Shown piece after piece: positions 10,101 through 18,653 of a stretch of 64,000 nt of DNA. Location of the stretch: contig CAZVBQ010000014.1 of NCBI GenBank assembly GCA_964625575.1, positions 25,887-89,886 of the forward strand. The letters are read 5' to 3'. Both the position numbers and the translations under genes were made by a program. The notes under the pieces were generated by a model. It did no database searches. It saw only the letters and a list, made by a program, of their open reading frames with translations, and was not told the DNA's origin. Numbering within the stretch: position 1 is the first letter of the stretch; the number at the start of each line of letters is the position of its first letter. Source of the stretch: UTCHB3 sp964625575 (GTDB taxonomy: Bacteria; Bacteroidota; Ignavibacteria; Ignavibacteriales; Ignavibacteriaceae).

Positions 10101-11222
10101 TCACTCCCGGTGTTTTTTCAACCAGCTTTCTTTCAGGGAATCAAAGGCTGTGGAAGGTATGATCTCTCCATTCAAAAGTTTCTCTTTCATTTCTCCGAAC
10201 TTATGCGATATTTCGGTATTTCTGAAAAATGAGTCGTATAGATAATCTTTTATCATGAATTCGACCCACTCAACGTTCTGACTTCTTCTTCTCTTCTCAA
10301 AGACACCTGATGCTTTCGTCTTCAAGGTGAAATCCTCAACTACAGACCAAAGTTCCGGGATTCCTTCCCCTGACAATGCTGACGCGGTGTATGCTTTCGA
10401 TTCCCATCCTTCAGTTGAAGGATAAAGGTAGTGAAGGGCAGCCGAATACTCCGCTTTTGCCATTTGGGCTTTCCTAAAATTCTCACCATCGGCTTTATTT
10501 ATCAAGATCGCGTCGCATATTTCCATCACTCCCTTTTTCATTCCCTGAAGTTCATCGCCACCTCCGGGTATTAGAACAAGGAGGAAGAAATCGACCATGG
10601 ATCTGACGGTGATCTCGCTTTGCCCGACTCCGACTGTTTCGACGAGAATGACATCATATCCGGCTGCCTCGCAAACGGTTATTGCCTCCCTGGTTTTACG
10701 GGCCACACCCCCGAGGGTTCCTCCGGAAGCTGATGGTCTTATAAAACAAGCAGGATTTCTCGAAAGATTTTCCATCCGTGTTTTATCACCGAGGATACTC
10801 CCGTTACTGATCGAGCTTGAAGGGTCAACAGTTAAGACAGCGACTTTATGTCCGAGCCCTGTAAGATACATTCCAAGCGACTCGATCAGAGTGCTTTTAC
10901 CCGCTCCGGGAACGCCGCTGATACCAATTCTCACAGATTTTCCTGAAAAGGGGAGGAGCGAAGCAAGAATTTCCTTTGCTCTCGTCTGATGGTGAATCGA
11001 AGTGCTTTCAATCAGTGTGATCGTCTTCGCGAGGCGATTACGATCGTTCGCGATCACACCTTCAACCAATTCTTCATTCGTGAATGCTTTCTTCTTAAAA
11101 TGACGTACAGGTGCGGGATTGAATTTTTCATCGACACCTTTTACCACCCGGATGGCAAATTCATCGCCATGGTTTTCGGGTGTCCAATCAGGCTTGTATG
11201 ATCTTTTTTCGTTTTCGTTCAT
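10101..11222 (-). CDS. meaB: MeaB-type GTPase, methylmalonyl-CoA mutase chaperone
   Basis: This 373-residue G3E-class GTPase has a Walker A at residues 103-110 (GVPGAGKS), a downstream VDPSSS segment typical of MeaB/ArgK proteins, a VGVGQSE switch block and an NKADG base-recognition motif. MeaB binds methylmalonyl-CoA mutase, gates cobalamin loading and protects the enzyme from inactivation. Its position directly downstream of mutB on the same strand supports this partner. A long hairpin followed by a T-rich run separates it from mutB, so its expression may be lower than that of the mutase subunits. An N-terminal extension of about 45 residues precedes the conserved core. Confidence 0.93.
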   Translation of the reverse strand: MNENEKRSYKPDWTPENHGDEFAIRVVKGVDEKFNPAPVRHFKKKAFTNEELVEGVIANDRNRLAKTITLIESTSIHHQTRAKEILASLLPFSGKSVRIGISGVPGAGKSTLIESLGMYLTGLGHKVAVLTVDPSSSISNGSILGDKTRMENLSRNPACFIRPSASGGTLGGVARKTREAITVCEAAGYDVILVETVGVGQSEITVRSMVDFFLLVLIPGGGDELQGMKKGVMEICDAILINKADGENFRKAQMAKAEYSAALHYLYPSTEGWESKAYTASALSGEGIPELWSVVEDFTLKTKASGVFEKRRRSQNVEWVEFMIKDYLYDSFFRNTEISHKFGEMKEKLLNGEIIPSTAFDSLKESWLKKHRE

Positions 11223-11232
11223 AATCTCTATA

Positions 11233-11290
11233 AAAATAGGCTGTATCGTTTAAACATTGATAAATGGACAATGATTCAAACGACACAGCC
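11233..11290 (-). promoter_or_regulatory. Intercistronic hairpin between mutB and meaB (possible attenuator)
   Basis: On the minus strand, GGCTGT-g-TCGTTT pairs with AAACGA-t-ACAGCC across a loop of about 26 bases, giving a 12-bp stem with one mismatch. It is followed by TATTTTTA, ten bases before the meaB start. The arrangement resembles a leaky intrinsic terminator or processing site that would set the mutase-to-chaperone ratio. The large loop makes it weaker than a classical terminator. Confidence 0.45.
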
Positions 11291-11305
11291 AAACATCAAT
11301 CCGGC

Positions 11306-13489
11306 TTATTCGCTGAACCGTTTAAGAACCTCTTCCATTATCTTCTGAGCGGCCTCCGGAATTTTGGTTCCGGGTCCAAAAATGGCAAAGGCACCATGTT
11401 CGTAAAGATATTCATAATCCTGTTGTGGTATAACGCCACCAACAATAACTATTATATCTTCACGGCCAAGTCTATGCAGTTCCTCAATAAGCTTTGGTAG
11501 CAACGTTTTGTGTCCGGCAGCGAGTGAACTCATACCCACGCAGTGGACATCGTTCTCAACTGCCTGCCGTGCCGTCTCCTCGGGAGTTTGGAAGAGTGGC
11601 CCCATATCAACATCAAATCCCATATCGGCATAGGCTGTTGCAACTACCTTGGCACCTCTGTCATGGCCATCCTGCCCCATCTTTGCAATCATGATTCTGG
11701 GCCGCCTTCCGGCAATGGAGGCGAACTCATCGGTCATTTTTCTGACAGCGTGTACGGGGTCGTTGTTGCTCATTGAGTACTCCTTTGAATAGACTCCGGC
11801 AACAGTTCTGGTTTGAGCCTGGAACCTGCCGCAAATTTTTTCGATGGCCATTGATATTTCGCCGAGGGTTGCACGGGCTCTTGCCGCATCAACTGAAAGC
11901 TCCAGAAGATTTCCGTCGCCGGATTCAGCTGCCCGGGTAAGCGCTGCCAGTGTTTCCTCAACCCTGCCTTCATTTCTCTTGCTTTTAACTTCCTGAAGCC
12001 GTTTAAGCTGGGAAATTCTCACGGCAGTATTATCAACCTCAAGTATTTCAATTGCTTCTGCTTTTTCCGGTCTGTACTTGTTAACCCCAAGTATGGTTTC
12101 CGTGCCGCTGTCGATACGTGCCTGTCTTCTTGCGGATGCTTCTTCAATCCGCAATTTGGGGATGCCGGCCTCGATGGCCTTCGTCATTCCGCCGTATGAC
12201 TCCACTTCAAGGATGTGTTCCCAGGCCCTGTCAGCAAGTGCCCTTGTCAGGGCTTCCAGGTAGTATGAGCCACCCCAGGGATCGATCACCTTACAGATAC
12301 CGGTTTCATCCTGAAGGAAAAGTTGAGTATTTCTCGCGATCCTCGCGGAGAAATCCGTGGGGAGGGCTATTGCTTCATCCAAGGAATTTGTGTGCAATGA
12401 TTGAGTGTGACCCAGTGAAGCAGCAAGAGCCTCGATGCATGTGCGGATTACGTTGTTAAACGGGTCTTGCTCGGTAAGGCTCCATCCGGAGGTTTGAGAG
12501 TGAGTACGGAGTGACATCGATTTTGGATTTTTAGGATCAAACATTCTGATCAGCCTTGCCCAAATCAGGCGGGCGGCTCTCATTTTTGCCACTTCCATGA
12601 AGTAGTTCATTCCCTGTGCCCAAAAGAAAGAGAGGCGGGGAGCGAATGAGTCGATATCCATACCCGATTTAATTCCGGTTCTTACATATTCAAGTCCATC
12701 TGCCAGGGTGTAAGCCATTTCAAGATCGGCAGTGGCGCCGGCTTCCTGCATGTGATAGCCGGAGATGCTAATACTGTTGAACTTGGGCATCTCCTTCGAA
12801 GTGTAGCGGAAGATATCGGCTATTATCCTCATAGACATGGCAGGGGGGTAAATATAGGTGTTCCTCACCATGTATTCTTTAAGAATATCATTCTGGATGG
12901 TTCCACTCAGGAGTTCGTGGGGTACACCTTGCTCCTCGGCCGCAACGATATAAAACGCCATAACAGGTAGCACAGCACCGTTCATCGTCATCGAAACTGA
13001 CATCTTGTCGAGCGGGATCGAATCAAAAAGAATTTTCATGTCCTCGATGGAATCGATAGCCACTCCGGCTTTACCGACATCTCCGATCACTCTTGGGTGA
13101 TCAGAATCATAACCACGGTGGGTGGCAAGATCGAACGCGACCGAGAGCCCCATCTGACCCGCTGCAAGATTTCTCCGGTAGAAGGCGTTACTTTCTTCTG
13201 CTGTTGAGAACCCCGCGTATTGCCTCACCGTCCATGGCCGTTGAACGTACATTGTGGCATAAGGTCCTCTCAAAAACGGGGGAATTCCGGCCACGTAATC
13301 GAGGTGTCCGGCATCCTTTACGTCATCTCTTGTGTAGAGGGTTTTAACGGGGATCTGTTCCATTGTGTTCCAAACAACATCCTCAGGATTTTTGCCCGTT
13401 TCATTGAGAAAGGTTTCTTTCCATTTCAGATACGAATCCTGGAACTCGGGGGCTTTAAACTTTGGTGATTTAAATTCGGGTCTTTTCAT
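11306..13489 (-). CDS. mutB: Methylmalonyl-CoA mutase large (catalytic, cobalamin-binding) subunit
   Basis: The 727-residue protein has the full mutase architecture. A TIM-barrel substrate domain carries blocks such as PWTVRQYAGFSTAEESN near residue 85 and DLATHRGYDSDHPRV near 120. A C-terminal B12-binding domain carries the DxHxxG motif (Asp607, His609, Gly612), in which His609 would be the lower cobalt ligand. It isomerises methylmalonyl-CoA and succinyl-CoA in the cytoplasm, linking propionate or odd-chain/branched-chain catabolism, or propionate production, to the TCA cycle. Its ATG overlaps the mutA stop by four bases, indicating coupled translation of the heterodimer. The reading frame is intact and of normal length. 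Confidence 0.95.
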   Translation of the reverse strand: MKRPEFKSPKFKAPEFQDSYLKWKETFLNETGKNPEDVVWNTMEQIPVKTLYTRDDVKDAGHLDYVAGIPPFLRGPYATMYVQRPWTVRQYAGFSTAEESNAFYRRNLAAGQMGLSVAFDLATHRGYDSDHPRVIGDVGKAGVAIDSIEDMKILFDSIPLDKMSVSMTMNGAVLPVMAFYIVAAEEQGVPHELLSGTIQNDILKEYMVRNTYIYPPAMSMRIIADIFRYTSKEMPKFNSISISGYHMQEAGATADLEMAYTLADGLEYVRTGIKSGMDIDSFAPRLSFFWAQGMNYFMEVAKMRAARLIWARLIRMFDPKNPKSMSLRTHSQTSGWSLTEQDPFNNVIRTCIEALAASLGHTQSLHTNSLDEAIALPTDFSARIARNTQLFLQDETGICKVIDPWGGSYYLEALTRALADRAWEHILEVESYGGMTKAIEAGIPKLRIEEASARRQARIDSGTETILGVNKYRPEKAEAIEILEVDNTAVRISQLKRLQEVKSKRNEGRVEETLAALTRAAESGDGNLLELSVDAARARATLGEISMAIEKICGRFQAQTRTVAGVYSKEYSMSNNDPVHAVRKMTDEFASIAGRRPRIMIAKMGQDGHDRGAKVVATAYADMGFDVDMGPLFQTPEETARQAVENDVHCVGMSSLAAGHKTLLPKLIEELHRLGREDIIVIVGGVIPQQDYEYLYEHGAFAIFGPGTKIPEAAQKIMEEVLKRFSE

Positions 13490-15633
13490 TTTTCAACTCC
13501 CGTTTTATCAAAAATTGAAGATATAACAGCCACTACATCGGCTCCGAGGAATATGAAGTTATCAATGCCTGATCTTTTGTGGTCTTCCACCTGATCCTTT
13601 GGATACCCGGCGAGAATACAGAGGGCATCAGGAACTGCAGTCTTGATCTCCTTTACGAAGGCAGGTACAAGTTCGGGGTATGTCTCGTCGGTCGAGCAAA
13701 GCACGAATACTTTCGCACCGGATGCAACAGCGCCTGTGACCCCATCGGTGATCGAAATGGCTGGTGAGCCAGTTATAACTTCAAATCCGCCGGCCTCAAA
13801 GAACCCGCGCGAAAAATCAGCTCGTGCCTTGTGCTGTTTTACTGTACCCATGCTAAAGAGATACAGCTTTGGAGCCGAACCGGTTCGATCCTTGTATGCC
13901 GAGGCTCTGAGCCTCAAATACTCAAATTGCAGCGCTGGTCTTTCAACCTGTGCAAGCGGGCACTCGACAATCTCAGAACCCGATTTAAGATGGCTGAAAA
14001 TTTCACCAAGGGTGGCACCTTTTGAGGCAAGATCAACCGAGAGTTCAAATCTTGTAATGAAGTCCGTTTCGTTCTTTACTTTTTCGAGATCGACGAGAAT
14101 CGCGTCGTGGTGACCCGAAGAGCCTAATACCCGCAACCTTTGCAGCCATTCAGCCCGTTTATCATGTACCTCTTTTGGATCAGGTTTCGACTGTTTTTTA
14201 ATCACTTCCTTAACGTTCGCGTACTGATTGACTCCAACCATAACCGAACGTCGTGTGGCAACATCTTTTACTCTTTTTTCAGCGACAGCTTTTATATCAT
14301 TTTGTATTTTGCCTGACAACAGGGAAGCAACCACACCGCCGGTGGATTCGATTTCCATGAAGTAATCCCACGCTTTTTCCGCGAGTTCGTAAGTCAGGGT
14401 TTCAACATAATATGAACCTCCGGCAGGATCTGTGACATGATCCAGGTGAGATTCTTCACTGAGGATAAGTTGAGTGTTTCGCGCGATCCTGTTTGAGAAC
14501 TCATCGCCTTCGCTGAATAAATGATCAAAAGGAAGTGTCTCGATCACATTTACACCACCGCTCACGGCTGAAAAAGCCTGAGTGGTAACTCTGAGCATGT
14601 TCACGTATGGATCAATTGTTGAATGATAATACGGAGTTGTTCGTGCAGCCATGAAAAGCGGGGTACTCTTGTCAACGCCAAATTGATCGAGAAGCTCAGC
14701 AAAAACCAGTCTTGCGGCTCTGAATTTTGCAATTTCCATAAACAGGTTGGTACTTATCCCAAACCGGAAAAAGAGCGAAGATGCGATCAGACCGGGTTCC
14801 AAACCGTGCATTTTACCTCGCAGGATCATTTCGGAGGCGGAAGCGATCGCGATGCCAAGCTCCTGAACAGCGGATGCCCCGTTCCCGGAGTAGGCAGCCG
14901 CATCAACACCGGCAACCTTGATCGCGGAATTTATTCCGTTCAAGAATGAAATCGAGCTGGCTGTTTGGCCATAGACTTCATCAAAACTTAACGTGAGTCT
15001 CCCGGTTTCGAAAAGTGTTGAAACCGGATCCGCGTATACAGCTCCTGAAATATCAGAGAGTGAAATGCCCTCATTTTTCAACCAGGCGGAGAAGATGGAT
15101 AAAAATGCCACAGGTGAAGCTCCCGCGTTCACAAAGAAGGGACAGGCTTTAATATCCACGCCATTAAGTGCCCTCGAAAGACTGCCAATTCCGGAGATTG
15201 AAACTCCATCCTTGCCGGTTTCACCAACTTTCCCGTAATCCGCGTCGAGTCCGAGTCTCGCGGTAACATCAAGTGGCAGGAAGATGGCGTTTTGCCCCTT
15301 GTTAAGTGCATCAATAAGCAACTTGTTGAAATTCTCGGCATAAGGGTGGGAAAGGCTCTGCGCGATCAACCAGGAACCGTTGGAATTTCCCGCGGCTGTG
15401 GCCCCCCGGAGGTAATTCACGAGTCCGGGAAATTGTTCATTCAGTGGGAGTTTTTCAAGGTGTTCGCGGGTATAAAGGGGTTGAAGGTCGATACCTTCAT
15501 ACGTTTTTGTGACAAGTTTCTTTTCAAAGGGGACGCCTTTCAGGTCAACTTCCGCGGTTCGCTTCCATTCAGCGTGATCAGAAGGTGGAAACAGCTCCCT
15601 CAGTTCTAATTTTTCAGGTAATCTCTCATTCAT
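13486..15633 (-). CDS. mutA: Methylmalonyl-CoA mutase small (non-catalytic) subunit
   Basis: This 715-residue homologue of the large subunit keeps the mutase barrel and the C-terminal Rossmann-like domain but lacks a true DxHxxG cobalamin motif: the equivalent segment reads GTVKQHKARADF. It is therefore expected to be the structural subunit of the heterodimer, as in other two-subunit mutases. The start was placed at the ATG at 15633, followed by NERLPEKLELRELFPP; 34 further in-frame residues upstream look unlike the family. The gene is first in the mutA-mutB-meaB operon. No cobalamin riboswitch motif was recognised upstream. Confidence 0.92.
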   Translation of the reverse strand: MNERLPEKLELRELFPPSDHAEWKRTAEVDLKGVPFEKKLVTKTYEGIDLQPLYTREHLEKLPLNEQFPGLVNYLRGATAAGNSNGSWLIAQSLSHPYAENFNKLLIDALNKGQNAIFLPLDVTARLGLDADYGKVGETGKDGVSISGIGSLSRALNGVDIKACPFFVNAGASPVAFLSIFSAWLKNEGISLSDISGAVYADPVSTLFETGRLTLSFDEVYGQTASSISFLNGINSAIKVAGVDAAAYSGNGASAVQELGIAIASASEMILRGKMHGLEPGLIASSLFFRFGISTNLFMEIAKFRAARLVFAELLDQFGVDKSTPLFMAARTTPYYHSTIDPYVNMLRVTTQAFSAVSGGVNVIETLPFDHLFSEGDEFSNRIARNTQLILSEESHLDHVTDPAGGSYYVETLTYELAEKAWDYFMEIESTGGVVASLLSGKIQNDIKAVAEKRVKDVATRRSVMVGVNQYANVKEVIKKQSKPDPKEVHDKRAEWLQRLRVLGSSGHHDAILVDLEKVKNETDFITRFELSVDLASKGATLGEIFSHLKSGSEIVECPLAQVERPALQFEYLRLRASAYKDRTGSAPKLYLFSMGTVKQHKARADFSRGFFEAGGFEVITGSPAISITDGVTGAVASGAKVFVLCSTDETYPELVPAFVKEIKTAVPDALCILAGYPKDQVEDHKRSGIDNFIFLGADVVAVISSIFDKTGVEK

Positions 15634-15854
15634 TGAATCATATCTCGAATTGTTATCATAAAAAAAATTCTTCGATATTGTAAAATACGTAATTAATTGA
15701 TCAAACCGGTTGCTCCAGGGAACAAATGAGAGCAATAAACGTTTAATGGAGAAATGGGTTATTTTTAGAATAAATAACGGTTATTCAATTTCTTATATTG
15801 CGTTTTTGATAAAAAGATTTGGACCAAAGATTGATCAACAGACTCAGGAAATTT
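15634..15854. promoter_or_regulatory. Divergent promoter region between mutA and the C-terminal protease gene
   Basis: This AT-rich 221-base region must carry promoters for both divergent genes. A 7-bp perfect inverted repeat, GTTATTT and AAATAAC separated by seven bases (15758-15778), could be an operator. No TAnnTTTG element or riboswitch fold was recognised. Confidence 0.35.
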
Positions 15855-17927
15855 ATGAGAACACCTCTTTTTGTGGCAGTAGTATTCCTTTTCGTATTTT
15901 CTTTTAATGCTACTGTGTGCTCACAGGGAGCGACAGTTGATACGAACAAAACCCTCGTTCCGGAGGAACGGCATTCTTCCGCAATGCAGCTTGTTTCGAT
16001 GTTTATTGAAAAATACCATTACAGCCCCAAGGAGTTTAACGACAGCCTTTCAGCCTGGATATTAAATGATTATCTGAAAGGGCTCGACTTCCAGAGGATG
16101 TACTTCCTTCAGTCGGACATTGATCAGTTTCAGGAATTTAAATTCGTGCTCGATCAGAACATGAGCACCGGCAATCTTGAGCCTCCGTTTGAGATTTTCA
16201 ACCGTTACCGGGACAGAATGAACAACAGAATATCTTACGCTTTAAAAGTTCTTTCCGCTCCGGTCGACCTAACTAAAAATGAAGAAGTAAATCTCGACCG
16301 TGAGAAGGCACCCTACGCGAAGAATGAAAAGGAACTCGATGATCTGTGGCTCAAAAGATTAAAATTTGATCTTATCGGGTTGATTCTTGGCGGAAAGGAA
16401 GAAAAAGATGCCCGCGAAGTGCTTGAGAAAAGATACAAAAATCTTCAGAAAGCATTGAATCAGTACCGTGCCGATGACGTCTTCCAGATTTATATGGCAT
16501 CAGTGATGGAGTCGATCGATCCTCACTCATCGTATATGTCACCCAAAACGTCGCAGGATTTCAATATCAGCATGGCACAGTCGCTCGAGGGAATTGGCGC
16601 GACCCTTACATCAGAAAATGATTATGTAACCATTGTGAGAGTTGTCCCCGGTGGACCTGCCTCAAAGAGCGGTCTGCTCGATGATGGTGACAGGATAATT
16701 GCAGTTGGTCAAGGTGATGATGGTGAAATGGTGGATATTGTGGGTTGGCGAACTGATGACGCGGTTCAGCTCATCCGCGGTGCCAAAGGTACCACCGTCA
16801 GGCTTAGTATTTTGAAGAAGAAAGACGGGGCGAACGCGATCCCGAAAGAGATTAAACTTGTAAGAGAAAAGATCAAGATAGAAGAACAGTCCGCGAAGAA
16901 AAAGCTTATCGAAATAAACGAGGATGGCAGATCTTACAAAATCGGCGTGATAGATGTACCTTCTTTCTACCTCGATTTTGAAGGTAAAAGAAAAGGTGAA
17001 AAGGATTTCAAGAGTACATCAAATGATGTGAGGAAAATTATTGACACCTTAAAAGCAGAAGGGGTAAGCGGAATAGTAATGGACCTCAGAAACAACGGTG
17101 GCGGCTCATTGCTTGAGGCCATCGAACTTACCGGCTTGTTCATAAAAACCGGCGCTGTGGTTCAGGTAAGGGAATCAGATGGTTCGGTGAAAGTTAACCG
17201 GGACAACGATCCTTCAATAGCTTGGGATGGCCCGTTGGCTGTTCTGATCAACTCGGGAAGTGCCTCGGCGAGTGAGATTTACGCGGCAGCGATTCAGGAT
17301 TACGGTAGAGGGGTCATTCTTGGCGAACAGTCATTTGGTAAAGGTACCGTTCAGAATCTGATCGATCTTGATAAAGTTTCCGGAGGTTCAAAACTTGGGC
17401 AGTTAACACTTACGATCGCTAAGTTCTACCGTATCTCAGGTGGCAGCACGCAGCACAAAGGCGTGATACCCGATATCTCGTTCCCGTCAGCTTTTGACCC
17501 ATCCGAGACAGGGGAAAGCAGCTATCCGACGGCTCTTCCTTGGGACAAGATAGCAGCCACATCATATCAGTCGATCAGCGGCATCACTTCAAACTTCAAA
17601 GAGTTAAGTGAAAAACACGACCAACGAACCGCGAAAAATCCGGAGTATCAGTATTTCATACAGGATCTCGAAAAATCAAAAAAACGCAGAAATGAAAAAG
17701 TGTTCTCGTTGAACCTTGAAAAGAGGAAGCAGGAACAGGAAGAGAAAAAGAAGGAAGAAGAAGCAAGGAAAAACGAGAGAGCAAAAAAAGGATCCATCGA
17801 ATTGGATAAAGATGGAAAAGTGGTTAAAGAAACTCTCGTGGTTGAAGATCCGCTTCTCGAAGAATCGGGCCACATCCTCGCTAACCTCATCGAAGATATG
17901 GATTCCGGAAAAACCGGTAAAAAATAG
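15855..17927 (+). CDS. prc: Carboxy-terminal processing protease (Prc/Tsp-type, peptidase S41)
   Basis: This 690-residue exported protease has an N-terminal signal peptide (hydrophobic residues about 5-20), a tail-specific-protease N-terminal domain, a PDZ domain near residues 240-330 (blocks LEGIGATL and GDRIIAVGQG), the S41 catalytic core, and a C-terminal Lys/Glu-rich helical tail. The Ser/Lys dyad is visible: Ser471 in NSGSASASE and Lys496 in FGKGTVQ, 25 residues apart as in E. coli Prc. It trims or degrades periplasmic proteins from their C-termini. ATG 15855 is preferred because AGGA lies five bases upstream; an in-frame TTG at 15819 would add twelve residues before the signal. A strong terminator follows. 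Confidence 0.93.
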   Translation: MRTPLFVAVVFLFVFSFNATVCSQGATVDTNKTLVPEERHSSAMQLVSMFIEKYHYSPKEFNDSLSAWILNDYLKGLDFQRMYFLQSDIDQFQEFKFVLDQNMSTGNLEPPFEIFNRYRDRMNNRISYALKVLSAPVDLTKNEEVNLDREKAPYAKNEKELDDLWLKRLKFDLIGLILGGKEEKDAREVLEKRYKNLQKALNQYRADDVFQIYMASVMESIDPHSSYMSPKTSQDFNISMAQSLEGIGATLTSENDYVTIVRVVPGGPASKSGLLDDGDRIIAVGQGDDGEMVDIVGWRTDDAVQLIRGAKGTTVRLSILKKKDGANAIPKEIKLVREKIKIEEQSAKKKLIEINEDGRSYKIGVIDVPSFYLDFEGKRKGEKDFKSTSNDVRKIIDTLKAEGVSGIVMDLRNNGGGSLLEAIELTGLFIKTGAVVQVRESDGSVKVNRDNDPSIAWDGPLAVLINSGSASASEIYAAAIQDYGRGVILGEQSFGKGTVQNLIDLDKVSGGSKLGQLTLTIAKFYRISGGSTQHKGVIPDISFPSAFDPSETGESSYPTALPWDKIAATSYQSISGITSNFKELSEKHDQRTAKNPEYQYFIQDLEKSKKRRNEKVFSLNLEKRKQEQEEKKKEEEARKNERAKKGSIELDKDGKVVKETLVVEDPLLEESGHILANLIEDMDSGKTGKK

Positions 17928-17940
17928 TCTGAAATTTTTT

Positions 17941-17975
17941 AAGTGGCCTGCGATTTAATCGCGGGCCACTTTTTC
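17941..17975 (+). terminator. Intrinsic terminator after the protease gene, overlapping the nanE 3' end
   Basis: AAGTGGCC-t-GCG pairs with CGC-g-GGCCACTT and is followed by TTTTT on the plus strand. The stem lies partly inside the last codons of the convergent nanE gene. A T-rich stretch (A-run complement) on the other side could let it work in both directions. Confidence 0.75.
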
Positions 17976-18653
17976 AATTGCCTCCCTGTACCATCCCATT
18001 ACCACCCTTGGCCTGGTTATCACGGTACCGACCACAACCGCGAAAGCACCCAATCTGATCATTTCGGCAGCCTCCTCCGGTGATTTGATCTTTCCTTCAG
18101 CAATCACAGGGATATCACAATCTTCCGCGAGATTCTTGAGAAGCTCGAAATCAGGTTCATGTTTCGGGAGGTGGCCGGTCTCAGGAGTGTAACCACTAAG
18201 AGTGGTCGATAAACAATCAGCCCCTGCTTTCCAACATGCCACACCTTCGTCATAAGTTGCAATGTCCGCCATGATCACGGTTCCGGGGTATCTATCCTTG
18301 ATCGCGGAAATAAACCCGGGACCGGTGAGACCTTCCCTGAGTCTGAATGTTCCATCAACCGCGATAATATCGCATCCGAGATCCCGTAATTGTTTAACCT
18401 GTCGAAACGATCCGGTAATCTTAACTGTTCCATCGGGGAATTTCCCTTTAAGGAGCCCAATCACTGGTAGGTGGACATCACGCATTATCCTTCTGATCTT
18501 GGCAAGCCCTTGAGAGCGAATTGCTGCCGCTCCCGCCATTTCCGCGGCCTTGGCGAAAAGCGTTACGCCGCCGGGTGTGTTGAAAGGGTCATCACCCTCT
18601 GACTGACATGAGACTATAAGCCCGCCTTTAATTTTGTTGAACAGATCACTCAT
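17955..18653 (-). CDS. nanE: Putative N-acetylmannosamine-6-phosphate 2-epimerase (NanE-like)
   Basis: This 232-residue TIM-barrel protein matches NanE along its length: GLIVSCQ near the N-terminus, GAAAIRSQG, DVHLPVIGLLKG, IIAVDGTFR, the TTLSGYTPET block, and a C-terminal VIAEGKIKSPEEA with GAFAVVVGT phosphate-binding loop. NanE converts ManNAc-6-P to GlcNAc-6-P in sialic acid or ManNAc use. No other nan gene is nearby; instead it overlaps the hydantoinase gene by four bases (ATGA), so it is translationally coupled to it. The ATG at 18653 was chosen over a start nine codons upstream because of this overlap. The true substrate may differ from ManNAc-6-P. Confidence 0.82.
   Translation of the reverse strand: MSDLFNKIKGGLIVSCQSEGDDPFNTPGGVTLFAKAAEMAGAAAIRSQGLAKIRRIMRDVHLPVIGLLKGKFPDGTVKITGSFRQVKQLRDLGCDIIAVDGTFRLREGLTGPGFISAIKDRYPGTVIMADIATYDEGVACWKAGADCLSTTLSGYTPETGHLPKHEPDFELLKNLAEDCDIPVIAEGKIKSPEEAAEMIRLGAFAVVVGTVITRPRVVMGWYREAIEKVARD

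Noticed and set aside
15634..15854. Possible cobalamin riboswitch upstream of mutA
   Set aside because: No B12-box or conserved core was recognised in the region; the mutase operon lacks a visible riboswitch.
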